Shown piece by piece: positions 35,744 through 45,129 of a stretch of 64,000 nt of DNA. The notes below the pieces were generated by a model that had not been told where the DNA came from, searched no databases, and saw only the letters and a list, made by a program, of their open reading frames with translations. This stretch comes from Paenibacillus castaneae (GTDB lineage: Bacteria; Bacillota; Bacilli; Paenibacillales; Paenibacillaceae). The position numbers were made by a program, and so were the translations under genes. Location: contig NZ_KZ614144.1 of assembly GCF_002884445.1 (NCBI RefSeq), positions 3,950,094 through 4,014,093 on the forward strand, read 5' to 3'. Each line of letters begins with the position of its first letter. The first letter of the stretch is position 1.

Positions 35744-36697
35744 ATGGCAATTACGAAGCACCCGGTCCTATTTGGAATAATCATTGCAGCAATCATTGTA
35801 GCAGGCGCTTTAATCGGCGTTAGCTATTATTTTTACAACATGGCCATTAAACGAAATTCCAAAGAATTTCTAAGCGATAATAAAGATTTGGTACCCGATG
35901 AACCAACACCCGTTGAACAAAACGGCGACAAATGGATAGAGAACCAGACCTATGAAACTTGGCATATCAGCTCTAATGACGGTTTAAAGCTGGTAGGCTA
36001 TTATAAGGCCGCAGCAACCCCGACAAACAAAATGGCCATTTTGGCTCATGGCTATTCCGGAAGCGGAAAGGATATGGGCAGCTTTGCAAAATTTTATTAT
36101 GAAAAGCTGGGCTATAATGTGCTTATGCCGGATGATCGCGGACATGGCGCAAGCGAAGGAGATTATATTGGGTTCGGCTGGCCTGATCGGAAGGATTATT
36201 TGCTGTGGATTCAGAAAGCAGTGGACAAGCTTGGTGAGGCAGCTCAAATTGTCCTGCATGGCATTTCGATGGGCGGCGCTACTGTCATGATGGTAAGCGG
36301 CGAGGCTTTGCCCAAGCAAGTGAAAGCCATCGTCGAGGATTGCGGCTATACATCTGTTTATGACCAGCTCGCTTATCAGCTTAGGCGCTTGTACAAGCTT
36401 CCTCCCTTTCCGATATTGCATACAACAAGCTGGTTAACAAGCATTAAAGCAGGCTATAGCTTTGCTGAGGCTTCATCATTGAAGCAATTGGAAAACAATA
36501 AACTTCCGATGCTCTTCATACATGGAGGCGATGATACATTTGTACCGACCGAAATGGCTATGAGATTATTTGATACGTGCAGGACCGAGAAAGACATATT
36601 CATCGTTGAAGGAGCCAGCCATGGGATGGCTTATCGAACAGATGAGGCTGCTTACGAGCAGAAAGTATCACATTTTATCAAACGCTATATTCATTAA
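35744..36697 (+). CDS. Membrane-anchored alpha/beta hydrolase
   Basis: A 317-residue protein with one N-terminal membrane helix (VLFGIIIAAIIVAGALIGVSYYF) followed by an alpha/beta hydrolase domain: LAHGYSGSG oxyanion region, PDDRGHGAS, nucleophile Ser in HGISMGGA, acid Asp in HGGDDTFVP and His in EGASHGMAY. It is close to YqkD/BAAT-type hydrolases. The active domain should face outward. Substrate unknown. Followed after 70 bp by the SDR gene in the same direction. Confidence 0.9.
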   Translation: MAITKHPVLFGIIIAAIIVAGALIGVSYYFYNMAIKRNSKEFLSDNKDLVPDEPTPVEQNGDKWIENQTYETWHISSNDGLKLVGYYKAAATPTNKMAILAHGYSGSGKDMGSFAKFYYEKLGYNVLMPDDRGHGASEGDYIGFGWPDRKDYLLWIQKAVDKLGEAAQIVLHGISMGGATVMMVSGEALPKQVKAIVEDCGYTSVYDQLAYQLRRLYKLPPFPILHTTSWLTSIKAGYSFAEASSLKQLENNKLPMLFIHGGDDTFVPTEMAMRLFDTCRTEKDIFIVEGASHGMAYRTDEAAYEQKVSHFIKRYIH

Positions 36698-36767
36698 AAT
36701 AAACAAGTCATGATCGGGCAGCTTTCCAAATAATATAAGGGTAAAAGCGTCAAAGGAGATTAAAGTG

Positions 36768-37622
36768 ATGAGTCCCTTTGCGAAAGACCTGTTGAAGGAT
36801 AAGGTGGTTCTCATTACGGGCGGAGCGACTGGTCTCGGTCGTGCCATGGGAGAAAAGTTTCTTGAGCTGGGTGCCTGCCTAGCCATTGCCAGCCGCCGCG
36901 AGGAAGTGCTTGCAATGGCAGCCAAGGAAATGAGCTTTAATGGCAATCAAGTTTTTTACAAAAGCTGCGATATTCGAGATCCCGTACAGGTTCAAGAGCT
37001 AATCGAAGCGACCGAGGCCCACTTCGGACATATCGATGTGCTCGTTAATAACGCAGCCGGAAACTTCATCAGCCCGACCGAGCGGCTATCGCCAAAAGCA
37101 GTGGATGCTATCTTGAATATCGTACTGCATGGCACCTTCTATACGACCTTAGAGCTAGGCAAAAGATGGATTGAGCAAGGAAGAAACGGAACGATGCTGA
37201 ACATTGTAACGACCTATGCTTCCAATGGATCAGGTTATGTTGTACCCTCTGCAGCGGCGAAAGCCGGGGTGCTGGCATTAACGCGATCCCTGGCGGTTGA
37301 ATGGGCTCCATACGGTATCCGGCAGGTCGCGATCGCGCCTGGTCCCTTCCCAACGGAAGGCGCTTGGTCGCGTCTCTCTCCTACACCGGAGCTGGAGGAG
37401 CAGATGGTTCGCCGAATTCCCCTGCGCCGCGTCGGTGATAAAGCTGAGCTTGCTAATTTAGCTGCTTACCTCATATCTGATTATGCCAGCTATATGAACG
37501 GTGAAGTCGTGACTATTGACGGAGGTGAATGGCTGCAGGGCGCTGGCCAATTTAACAGCCTTTTAGAGGTTACGGATGAGCAATGGGATAACCTCGCTGA
37601 ATTGACTCGCAAAGGCAAATGA
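36768..37622 (+). CDS. SDR-family 2,4-dienoyl-CoA reductase-like enzyme (YkuF/FadH-like)
   Basis: A 284-residue Rossmann protein: NADP-binding VLITGGATGLGRAMG, NAAGNF and the substrate-binding VVPSAAAKAGVLAL. The classical YxxxK motif reads SAAAK: the tyrosine is replaced, as is known for 2,4-dienoyl-CoA reductases, which use another tyrosine. APGPFPTEGAW and VVTIDGGEWL also match that branch. It likely acts in degradation of unsaturated fatty acids. GTG (36765) and ATG (36768) are adjacent; CAAAGGAG lies upstream of both. Confidence 0.88.
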   Translation: MSPFAKDLLKDKVVLITGGATGLGRAMGEKFLELGACLAIASRREEVLAMAAKEMSFNGNQVFYKSCDIRDPVQVQELIEATEAHFGHIDVLVNNAAGNFISPTERLSPKAVDAILNIVLHGTFYTTLELGKRWIEQGRNGTMLNIVTTYASNGSGYVVPSAAAKAGVLALTRSLAVEWAPYGIRQVAIAPGPFPTEGAWSRLSPTPELEEQMVRRIPLRRVGDKAELANLAAYLISDYASYMNGEVVTIDGGEWLQGAGQFNSLLEVTDEQWDNLAELTRKGK

Positions 37623-37630
37623 ACAATCGT

Positions 37631-37669
37631 CTTCTTCCTCTCACGGGGGAGAAGGCTTTTTTTGTTTTT
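37631..37669 (+). terminator. Terminator after the SDR gene
   Basis: CTTCTTCCTC pairs with GGGGGAGAAG and a T-rich tract (seven T, then GTTTTT) follows. Confidence 0.88.
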
Positions 37670-37823
37670 CGAACCGTTGGGGGTCTTTAGCCTTATAGCG
37701 TTTAATGCAGAGCTATCAACTAGTCAATTAGGGCTTAATTGCGCTCAAATCATCGTCAAAAAGAATATTTTAATGTATCATGTTATTCAATATGAATAAC
37801 TTTATCTTAAAGGTGGCTTCTAA

Positions 37824-38963
37824 ATGACGAAAAAAATATCTTATGAAATATTGTTATTACGCTGTGTCGGCTGTTTATTTGTCGTAATGGTTCATTCGCT
37901 TATATTTACAGGCCGATTATATGAGCAAAGCGCTGTATTGAATGCAGCGAGACTTATTTTTAACGTTGGTACTCCGATCTTTATTTTCATTACAGAATTT
38001 CTTATTGCCAAAAATTATAAAGAAAACCTGCCAAAGCATTTTATATCAAAGCGAATGAAAGTTCTCATACCTCCTTTTATTGCGATGGGTATAATAGGCT
38101 CCATCTATAAGGTTTATGAAAACCAAGAGCCCTACACGGTACAAACGATACTAACCGCCATATTCAGAAACATTTTTATGGCAGACTACAATGGGTATTT
38201 TATTTTAATTATTATCCAATTCATTCTTATTCATTACCTATTACATAACAAGCTGAAACATTGGTCTGCCAAAACGGTTCTTCCTATATCGTTCATTATC
38301 AATTTTCTCTATCTTTCTTTTTTTAATTTCGTGCCGCCATTTGGTTTCTCGAACCCAAGCACCGCGGAATATATTTGGTATTACACGAGCTGGCTGCCAT
38401 TCATCGGATGGTCATTTTATTTCGCATTAGGCTACTATTGCGGGAAGCATTACGATTCATTCCTTCATCTATTAAACAGAAAAAAAAGATGGGTATGGAG
38501 TTTGCCGATTATAACGGCTATTCCCGTGCTCGCCTTCAAATATCTAGATCTATCGCCGGTCATTAGTTCCAAAGGAGTCAGCTATTTGTTATTTGCTCCT
38601 TCCATCATTTTTCTCATTTTTTATATTTCGAACCATATGAAATCCGTTCCCAATTTCATGGTTTCCATTTCGGATCATTCCTTCGGCATCTATTTAACCC
38701 ATAGTGTGTTTATGAGAGTGTTTGTTATTTTTTACATGCCATTAACGAAGCATATTCATCCGTTCATCACCATTCCAATTATTTATATCACTTGTTTCTG
38801 TGCAGCATGGTTAACAACGAAGTATTTAAACAAGCTTTCATTCGGCAAATATATTGTAGGTCCCGTACGCAATAATTTGAATGCCGTTCAACGCGAGAAG
38901 CAAGCCGCTCCTATCCTTGCATCAGAAAGTTCTTTGCACGTCCTTCCAACCCGTATCGATTAG
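37824..38963 (+). CDS. Acyltransferase family 3 membrane protein (OafA/YrhL-like)
   Basis: A 379-residue protein with about ten membrane helices and the AT3 signature near the N-terminus: LLLRCVGCLFVVMVHSL, carrying the conserved His of helix 1. Further typical segments are IFIFITEFLI, LPFIGWSFYFALGYYCG and SFGIYLTHS. Family members O-acylate surface polysaccharides or other glycans. Monocistronic, with a perfect terminator. The target is not deducible here. Confidence 0.9.
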   Translation: MTKKISYEILLLRCVGCLFVVMVHSLIFTGRLYEQSAVLNAARLIFNVGTPIFIFITEFLIAKNYKENLPKHFISKRMKVLIPPFIAMGIIGSIYKVYENQEPYTVQTILTAIFRNIFMADYNGYFILIIIQFILIHYLLHNKLKHWSAKTVLPISFIINFLYLSFFNFVPPFGFSNPSTAEYIWYYTSWLPFIGWSFYFALGYYCGKHYDSFLHLLNRKKRWVWSLPIITAIPVLAFKYLDLSPVISSKGVSYLLFAPSIIFLIFYISNHMKSVPNFMVSISDHSFGIYLTHSVFMRVFVIFYMPLTKHIHPFITIPIIYITCFCAAWLTTKYLNKLSFGKYIVGPVRNNLNAVQREKQAAPILASESSLHVLPTRID

Positions 38964-38986
38964 GTGTAACAGATTCGCAAAAAACA

Positions 38987-39033
38987 AAATCGCTTCAAGC
39001 CTTGAATTATGTTCATAGGCTTGAAGCGATTTT
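38987..39033. terminator. Bidirectional terminator between the acyltransferase and GH127 genes
   Basis: A perfect 17-bp inverted repeat AAAATCGCTTCAAGCCT / AGGCTTGAAGCGATTTT, between two convergent genes. Confidence 0.95.
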
Positions 39034-39056
39034 CATTTAATAGGATGAACGCATTA

Positions 39057-40949
39057 TTAGGATTGCTTCAAATTCTGTTTACTCGATTTACGCGCACCGA
39101 TCAGCGGAAATTCACCAATTCGCAGCTTCGCACTGCCATATGGAACAAGCTCCAATTCGGTTACCGGCTGTCCTTCGGTGTTAGGAAATATAGGAGCGGT
39201 CCCCGCATTATTGCCTTCCATCTTCCAATCCCGCACCAGCTGTCCGCTGACTTTAAGCTTAACCGGCGCCGAGGCAGCTAAAAATGGCTGTGTAGGCACT
39301 TCATATTCACTGACTTCATATTCCGTTTCTGCGAGCAGCCCATATTTCCATGCTGAGGCAGGATATACTTCCCAGTCATGGAACATGGCGCGTTCCTTAA
39401 TCATCTGCCAGTTCTCCTGAATAGGAAGAGCGAACACAAGCGGCCCCCGCTCCACGCTGATTGCGTGTAAATGGCGCGATGTGGTCTGTACAACCATTGG
39501 CAGATGCAGCTCCAGCTGATCTCCATTCATCCACTCCCGTTCAAGCCTCGCATAACCAGCTTCGATAGGCAGTTCAACCGCTTCTCCATTCAACGTAATC
39601 CGCGGATTTTGGCACCAAGCAGGAATGCGCAGCGAAATGGCAAACCGATCCGAACGGTCAAGCGTGAGTGCCATAAGGATCCGATCTCGAAATGGATATT
39701 CCCCGCTCACTTCCATCATTGCGGAAGCACCCGATCCTACCTTAGTTTTCACGGTACATGGAGCATAGGAAACCGCAGCAAGACCGCCGTTTCGATCATT
39801 CATCCATAGATGCGAGGCTAGCTTCGGCCAGCCTTGATGCATGTTGGCCGTACAGCAGCCAAAATTAGGCTCAAGGCCGAACAGATTTGCGTCTGGTCCG
39901 TTGCTCCATGCGCGCGGAGCGACATTGCATATAATTTGGTTCACCTGCTGGTCATATTGATGTGATGTCCAATCGGAAGAAATCGCTGCTGGCAGCGCAT
40001 TAAAGGCCACCTTCTCCAAAATGTCCCCATAGCGTCCTTCACCGAAAATACGAGTAAGCTGCTCCATTGAGAACATATATTCAACGACGGCGCAGAGCTC
40101 CACCCCTTGACTTGGATGAGTGCCAGAGAGCCATTCATCTCCCGAGAACATACCATGCGCTTGTCCGTGATAAGTCATCAGGGAATCAATGCCGCGGTGA
40201 ACCACTTCCCGCTCCGTCATATCGCCGGTTAATTCAAATAATAAGCCCGGAGTTTTGATTCCCATTGCTACATTCACGACATGTGAAGTCCAGTCCCATT
40301 CATAAACTTTGCGCCAGAACGGGAAGTCATGAAAAATATCACTCCAGTCCGTTGTTTGCTTGGCTACGATTTCTGCCAGCTCCATCAGAAAGGAATCTCC
40401 TGTCCGTTTGTACAACCATATAATGCAGAGCAGCATCTCCGATCCCCGCGACTTCGCCCAACCGTCCAACGGTTGTGTTTCAATCGTGGCATGCGTATAT
40501 TTAAAAAATTTCGTAAGAAAAGGAATAACTCGTTCATCGTCAGTGGACTCTTCATGCTGCATCATTACTTTCAGCATGATCATGTAATGCCACCAATCAT
40601 GGTTCTTGTTCACATCTTGGTTGACTGTTTCAATGCGATTAGGACCGAAAAGCCCATTTTCCTGTTGGTTCGCAAGCGACCATTCCACCCAGCGGTTCGC
40701 CTTCGCAATCAATTTCTGATCCTCCAACAAATAAGCAAGCGGAAGCAATCCATCCAAATAATAGGGTCCGCGTTCCCAGCTTTCGCCTTTACCGCCAATC
40801 CAGCCGTTCTCAGGACCAACATCTGCCCAGTGCTCCTCTAAATGGCCGGTAAATCCATCCGCCTGAATCCGAAGCTGATTTCTTAGCCAGCCAGACGGTT
40901 TAATGTCTCCTAACGGCAGAGCCTCAAATGCAGTTGCATGTAATTTCAT
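39057..40949 (-). CDS. GH127 beta-L-arabinofuranosidase-like enzyme, cytoplasmic
   Basis: A 630-residue protein of the DUF1680/GH127 family without signal peptide. It has the alpha/alpha-barrel start LPLGDIKPSGWLRNQL, the metal/catalytic pair of motifs VELC (E284, C286) and GCC (C365, C366) that match the Zn-binding Glu-x-Cys and Cys-Cys of characterised GH127 (in HypBA1 the first of the Cys pair is the nucleophile), and C-terminal beta domains. It should release L-arabinofuranose from imported oligosaccharides. Divergent from an AraC regulator. A paralogous secreted enzyme is encoded at 56472-60854. Confidence 0.92.
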   Translation of the reverse strand: MKLHATAFEALPLGDIKPSGWLRNQLRIQADGFTGHLEEHWADVGPENGWIGGKGESWERGPYYLDGLLPLAYLLEDQKLIAKANRWVEWSLANQQENGLFGPNRIETVNQDVNKNHDWWHYMIMLKVMMQHEESTDDERVIPFLTKFFKYTHATIETQPLDGWAKSRGSEMLLCIIWLYKRTGDSFLMELAEIVAKQTTDWSDIFHDFPFWRKVYEWDWTSHVVNVAMGIKTPGLLFELTGDMTEREVVHRGIDSLMTYHGQAHGMFSGDEWLSGTHPSQGVELCAVVEYMFSMEQLTRIFGEGRYGDILEKVAFNALPAAISSDWTSHQYDQQVNQIICNVAPRAWSNGPDANLFGLEPNFGCCTANMHQGWPKLASHLWMNDRNGGLAAVSYAPCTVKTKVGSGASAMMEVSGEYPFRDRILMALTLDRSDRFAISLRIPAWCQNPRITLNGEAVELPIEAGYARLEREWMNGDQLELHLPMVVQTTSRHLHAISVERGPLVFALPIQENWQMIKERAMFHDWEVYPASAWKYGLLAETEYEVSEYEVPTQPFLAASAPVKLKVSGQLVRDWKMEGNNAGTAPIFPNTEGQPVTELELVPYGSAKLRIGEFPLIGARKSSKQNLKQS

Positions 40950-41086
40950 TAGGGTCGCTCACTCCTCTTATCCTGTCAGTTTAATTCTGATCCTATTTGA
41001 ATATAACATTTGGACCACATCGGACTACATACCCGGAAACAACCTGTTTTTGTCCAATTACAACATTTCAGGAAGCTAGATCAGAA

Positions 41087-41115
41087 TTTACGAAGCTGGA
41101 GAAAATCCTTATGAT
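41087..41115 (+). promoter_or_regulatory. Probable promoter of the AraC-type regulator
   Basis: TTTACG, 17-base spacer, TATGAT, ending about 38 bases before the start codon. The divergent 200-bp gap upstream should also hold the GH127 promoter and AraC sites, which I could not place confidently. Confidence 0.5.
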
Positions 41116-41152
41116 AGAATATATAAAAGCTGTTTGAGAGGATGATTTGAAT

Positions 41153-42007
41153 ATGATCCAATTCATTGCTCCGCCTATGCCGCACTACATTGTTAGCGGA
41201 GAAGACACCTACCCCGTAGACGGCAAACATCCCGATCGGTCGCATATCGGAGTATTTGATTTGATTGTTGTCACGCGGGGAACCTTGCATTTGGAGGAAG
41301 ACAATCATTTGTACAGCGTTTCCGAAGGAAATTACATCATTCTACGTCCTGATTTGGCGCACCGGACGGCCGCGCCTTGCCAAGCTGAAACCCATTTTTA
41401 TTGGCTTCATTTCCAATCTCTTAGCCGCTGGAAAGAGACTACAGAGACGCTCTCGCTTTCCTTGCCGCAAACAGACCACGCATATCCGCAAATAGAAACC
41501 TTCTCCTTCTATATTTCGAGATTTGGAGAGCTTCGTTCATTGGGACTAATAAGTGAGCAGCTAGAAAAACTGATTCAATTACAACATGAACAAACTACTT
41601 CGGCATTATGGAGACGACAAATAATATTCCAGGATCTGATGCTCCTGCTGCAGGACGAGGAGGGAGAACAGCATAAGAGTCCACATTTAATTGTCGCTGA
41701 AGAAGCAGCTTTCCTGCTTCGCAAATATTACAAGGAGCCTATTAGCTATAAACGATTATCAGAAGCACTTCATTTTCATGAAAATTATATTTCGCTATGC
41801 ATGAAGAAGACGTTCGGCTGTACGCCGCTGGAGTTTTTAAATCGCCATCGTGTGGAACAAGCTAAACAAATGCTGATTCATACGAATGAGCCCATTGGAA
41901 ATATTGCAGAGGAATCGGGATTCGGCTCATTCCCTTATTTCGTTCGATGCTTCAATCGATATACCGGCAGCACGCCCAAAAGCTTTCGGCAGCAATATCG
42001 TTCATAA
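41153..42007 (+). CDS. AraC-family transcriptional regulator (cupin + HTH)
   Basis: A 284-residue regulator: an N-terminal cupin-like sugar-sensing half (VVTRGTLHLEEDNHLYSVSEGNYIILRPDLAH) and a C-terminal AraC helix-turn-helix pair (YKRLSEALHFHENYISLCMKK, IGNIAEESGFGSFPYFVRCFNRYTG). The ATG at 41153 follows GAGAGGATG; a TTG at 41147 is less likely. Divergent from the cytoplasmic GH127, it probably activates that gene in response to an intracellular sugar. Confidence 0.92.
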   Translation: MIQFIAPPMPHYIVSGEDTYPVDGKHPDRSHIGVFDLIVVTRGTLHLEEDNHLYSVSEGNYIILRPDLAHRTAAPCQAETHFYWLHFQSLSRWKETTETLSLSLPQTDHAYPQIETFSFYISRFGELRSLGLISEQLEKLIQLQHEQTTSALWRRQIIFQDLMLLLQDEEGEQHKSPHLIVAEEAAFLLRKYYKEPISYKRLSEALHFHENYISLCMKKTFGCTPLEFLNRHRVEQAKQMLIHTNEPIGNIAEESGFGSFPYFVRCFNRYTGSTPKSFRQQYRS

Positions 42008-42036
42008 CGCGATTTGCTGCCGTCTGCTCCCTAGAT

Positions 42037-43914
42037 TCAATATTCTCTGCTTGCCAGTGCCATTTTGGCAGATTCTTGAGTAAATACGCCTTCCGCCGTA
42101 ATGATCTTCATCGGAAGCTCCTTGCCCTCCGATAAATCTTTGACAGCTTTCATAAGCTGAGGACCGAGCAGCGCATTGCATTCCACCGCGAAGTTAAGCT
42201 TGCCTATACTGAGCGCTTTAAGCGCTGATTTGGTCGCGTCAACAGAAATGATAATAATGTCCTTTCCCGGCCGCAATCCGAAATTTTCAATCGCCTCTAC
42301 CGCCCCCAACGCCATATCATCGTTATGCGAATAAACGACATTGATCTTCGCGCCCTGCCGCTTCAGCGCCGCAGCCATCAGCTCCTTGCCCTGCTTCTTC
42401 GTGAAATCCCCCTGCAGCGATTCGACAATAGTAAAGTTGTGATCCGTCTGAATGACCTCATTGAAGCCCTGCCTTCGACCGACAGCCGGCGCGGAGTAAG
42501 CGGTTCCCTGAAGCTCGACAATTTGATAGCTTTGCCCTGCTTCAGCCTGCTGCATCAGCCATCTGGCTGCACGTCTGCCCTCTTCACGGAAATCGGAGCC
42601 GATATAAGCAGTCCACAGCGTATCATCCCCAACATTTACTTCCCGATCCGACAATATAACGGGGATGCCGGCTTGCTTAGCCTCCTGCAGCACCTCATCC
42701 CACCCCGTTTCTGTCTTCGGCGAGAACGCTATGACTTGAACCTTCTCCTTAATAAACTGGCGAATGATCTCGATTTGCTTATCCTGTGATTGCTCAGCAT
42801 TCTCATAGAGCAGCTGTACACCAGCTTCCTTCGCCGCATCAATTACCGATTTCGTATGGGCAATGCGCCAGCCGCTCTCCATGCCTACCTGAGCAAAACC
42901 AACAACAATCGGGGCGTCCCCTTGCTCTGGCGATGGATCAGGCGATGGTGTGATGCGCGAGGTCGTATCTTCCCATTGATCGGTTATCTTCTGACTGCGC
43001 AATATAACCTTTTTGGGAATGCCCTTTTCCTTATTCAAAATATCAATCGCGTAACGGATGGCCTCCTTGCCTCCTGGGGGACTTGTAAAAGTGCCTGTCA
43101 GCTTATTCTCGGATACTAGCTGTAGGCTGCCATTCTCAGAGTTGACCCCATCAATTCCGATAATGTTAATATGATTCCGATCCAGCTTCTGCACGGCTCG
43201 ATAAGCACCTAACGCCATAGCCTCATTATGAGCGAATACGAGATTGACATCATTGTTCTCCTTCAGCCACTCGTATAACAAATCCTCCGCACGATCGCGC
43301 TGCCAATCCGCATTCATCGTCTTCACGATATGCAGCTTCGAATTTTGTATCGCTTCACGGAATCCCTTGCTCCGGTCATCAACGGTCGGCGAGCCAGCCA
43401 GCCCTTGTATTTCAACGATGGCTCCGCCTGAATCTCCAAGCGTTTCCATTGCGAATTCACCCGCTTTTCTGCCGATCATTTCATCATCTGTCCCTACATA
43501 AAGCGTGTAATCATAGCCTGTAACGCCTCTGCCCAGCACGATAACCGGAATATCTTTGTAGACAGCGGTTACCGTTTGCGTTAGCGCAACCGGATCGTCA
43601 AGGGAAATAATAAGCAGATCAATGCCATAACCGACCAGCTTCTTCACATCCTGCGCTTGCTGTTCACTGCTCTGCGCGGCATCCGTGAAGATGACGCGCA
43701 TATCGTTATGCTTGCTTACCTCCTGCTGGATCTCCTCATTCATGGCAACACGCCAAGGCTCGCTCAAATTCGGCTGGGATACACCGATCAAATACTTGTA
43801 TCCGCTATCAACATCTGTATCCGTCAGACGGCTGATACAGGAACGTGCCAGCACCGCAAGCAGTACAAACAGCATCATAATGACAGCAAGTTTTGCAATC
43901 TTGCTTCCCGTCAT
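42037..43914 (-). CDS. Membrane-anchored protein with two tandem periplasmic sugar-binding domains (putative sensor)
   Basis: A 625-residue protein with an N-terminal membrane anchor (residues ~7-27) and no canonical lipobox. Domain 1 (~40-318) is a Peripla_BP_4-type fold (YLIGVSQPNLSEPWRVAM, HNEAMALGA, GIDGVNSENG). A Pro/Ser linker (322-333) leads to domain 2 (~336-615), closely like YtfQ (VVGFAQVGMESGWR, HNDDMALGAVEAIE, ECNALLGPQLMKA). Its ATG overlaps the stop of the response regulator gene (ATGA), and the histidine kinase gene precedes that. The arrangement recalls sugar-binding protein/LytS-YesN triads, in which the binding protein presents ligand to the kinase. Confidence 0.88.
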   Translation of the reverse strand: MTGSKIAKLAVIMMLFVLLAVLARSCISRLTDTDVDSGYKYLIGVSQPNLSEPWRVAMNEEIQQEVSKHNDMRVIFTDAAQSSEQQAQDVKKLVGYGIDLLIISLDDPVALTQTVTAVYKDIPVIVLGRGVTGYDYTLYVGTDDEMIGRKAGEFAMETLGDSGGAIVEIQGLAGSPTVDDRSKGFREAIQNSKLHIVKTMNADWQRDRAEDLLYEWLKENNDVNLVFAHNEAMALGAYRAVQKLDRNHINIIGIDGVNSENGSLQLVSENKLTGTFTSPPGGKEAIRYAIDILNKEKGIPKKVILRSQKITDQWEDTTSRITPSPDPSPEQGDAPIVVGFAQVGMESGWRIAHTKSVIDAAKEAGVQLLYENAEQSQDKQIEIIRQFIKEKVQVIAFSPKTETGWDEVLQEAKQAGIPVILSDREVNVGDDTLWTAYIGSDFREEGRRAARWLMQQAEAGQSYQIVELQGTAYSAPAVGRRQGFNEVIQTDHNFTIVESLQGDFTKKQGKELMAAALKRQGAKINVVYSHNDDMALGAVEAIENFGLRPGKDIIIISVDATKSALKALSIGKLNFAVECNALLGPQLMKAVKDLSEGKELPMKIITAEGVFTQESAKMALASREY

Positions 43915-45122
43915 GAACGTATCCCTTTCTTATAAACGATTGGAGAGGTTCCAGTCACTTTCTTAAAGGCGCTGCTGAAATAATGCTGGCTGCTGTAGCC
44001 TACCTTCTCTGCAATCTCATAAACCTTGAACATCGGATCACACATCAGCTGTATCGCTTTACGAATGCGTACCTCCGTCAAATAATCAATAAATGAAAGA
44101 CCAAGCTCGCGTTTTAACTGCTTGCTCAAATAAGTAGGGCTGACTTGCACACCGGAGGCCACATCGCCAAGGGTGAGCGTTGGCATATAATAATTGCGGT
44201 CAATAAATTTTTTGGTCAAAATCACTATGGGAGAAAGACTCCCTTTGCTGCCAAGCTCCTTCATCAGGGAGCGGTAAAGCGTCGGAAGCTCTTCAATTGA
44301 TTCTGCCGATTGCTGCTCTACAATAATCGTTTTCTCAAGCAGCGTTTCCATCTTGTCCTGAATCTTCTGGCCTAGCATCAGCCAATCCGTATAGTTGTTG
44401 ATACATCCCATTACAATGATGTGGCCTTTCTTATTGTTGAGAACAACACGGCCAACGGCTCGATCGGCTGCAAGCAAATCTTCTGTAATATTTTTTAAGG
44501 CGAATTCCAGCAGGTCACGGTCCCATACGCGCATTGATTTGCCGGATTCTACGTTTTGAATGACTTTGAACGCAATCATTCCAACGTCGCCCTCCCAGCC
44601 CAGCTGTAGAAATGCGGTTTGGCTATGAATCTCTTCAACGGCTGCAATGCCTTCAAGCCATTTCAATAGAAAGGCATCGCGAATGGAAACGGAATTCGTT
44701 TTGAGCTGCTGATCCATCCACTCCATCTTTTGCTCCTTATCGCGAGCTAGTTCAAGCTCTCCGATCGCTTTCCTAACGACGCTCTCCAGCTTGCTCTTCA
44801 CAACAGGCTTAAGCATATATTCAAATACATGCAGCTTCACCGCCTGCTGGGCGTAACGAAATTCATCATGACCGGATATGACGATAACGATACTATTCTC
44901 CAGCGTTTGCTGCAGCCGTTCAATGAATTCCAGACCGTCTACGAACGGCATGCAAATATCAACAAATAGAATATGGGGCTTTCTTTCCGCTGCGAGCTCC
45001 AGCGCCTGCAAGCCATTCTCAGCTTCTCCTACCAGCTCGATCCCGAGCTCCTGCCAAGGCAGCACCTTCGATAATCCTCTACGAATCTTCGGTTCATCAT
45101 CCGCAATAAGTAGTCTCCACAT
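43911..45122 (-). CDS. AraC-type response regulator
   Basis: A 403-residue regulator with a receiver domain (LLIADDEPKIRRGL, phosphoacceptor in LFVDICMP, Lys in MLKPVVKSKLE) and a C-terminal AraC HTH (LGDVASGVQVSPTYLSKQLKREL, VYEIAEKVGYSSQHYFSSAFKKVTG). It starts 7 bp after the kinase gene and overlaps the tandem binding protein gene by 4 bp, so the three are translationally linked. The probable targets are the furanose importer just upstream and the glycosidase run. Confidence 0.93.
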   Translation of the reverse strand: MWRLLIADDEPKIRRGLSKVLPWQELGIELVGEAENGLQALELAAERKPHILFVDICMPFVDGLEFIERLQQTLENSIVIVISGHDEFRYAQQAVKLHVFEYMLKPVVKSKLESVVRKAIGELELARDKEQKMEWMDQQLKTNSVSIRDAFLLKWLEGIAAVEEIHSQTAFLQLGWEGDVGMIAFKVIQNVESGKSMRVWDRDLLEFALKNITEDLLAADRAVGRVVLNNKKGHIIVMGCINNYTDWLMLGQKIQDKMETLLEKTIIVEQQSAESIEELPTLYRSLMKELGSKGSLSPIVILTKKFIDRNYYMPTLTLGDVASGVQVSPTYLSKQLKRELGLSFIDYLTEVRIRKAIQLMCDPMFKVYEIAEKVGYSSQHYFSSAFKKVTGTSPIVYKKGIRS

Positions 45123-45129
45123 ATGATTC

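Noticed and set aside
43840-43914. Lipoprotein anchor for the tandem sugar-binding protein
   Set aside because: The cysteine after the hydrophobic segment sits in LARSC, with Arg at -2 and Ala at -3, which is not a lipobox; a plain membrane anchor fits better.
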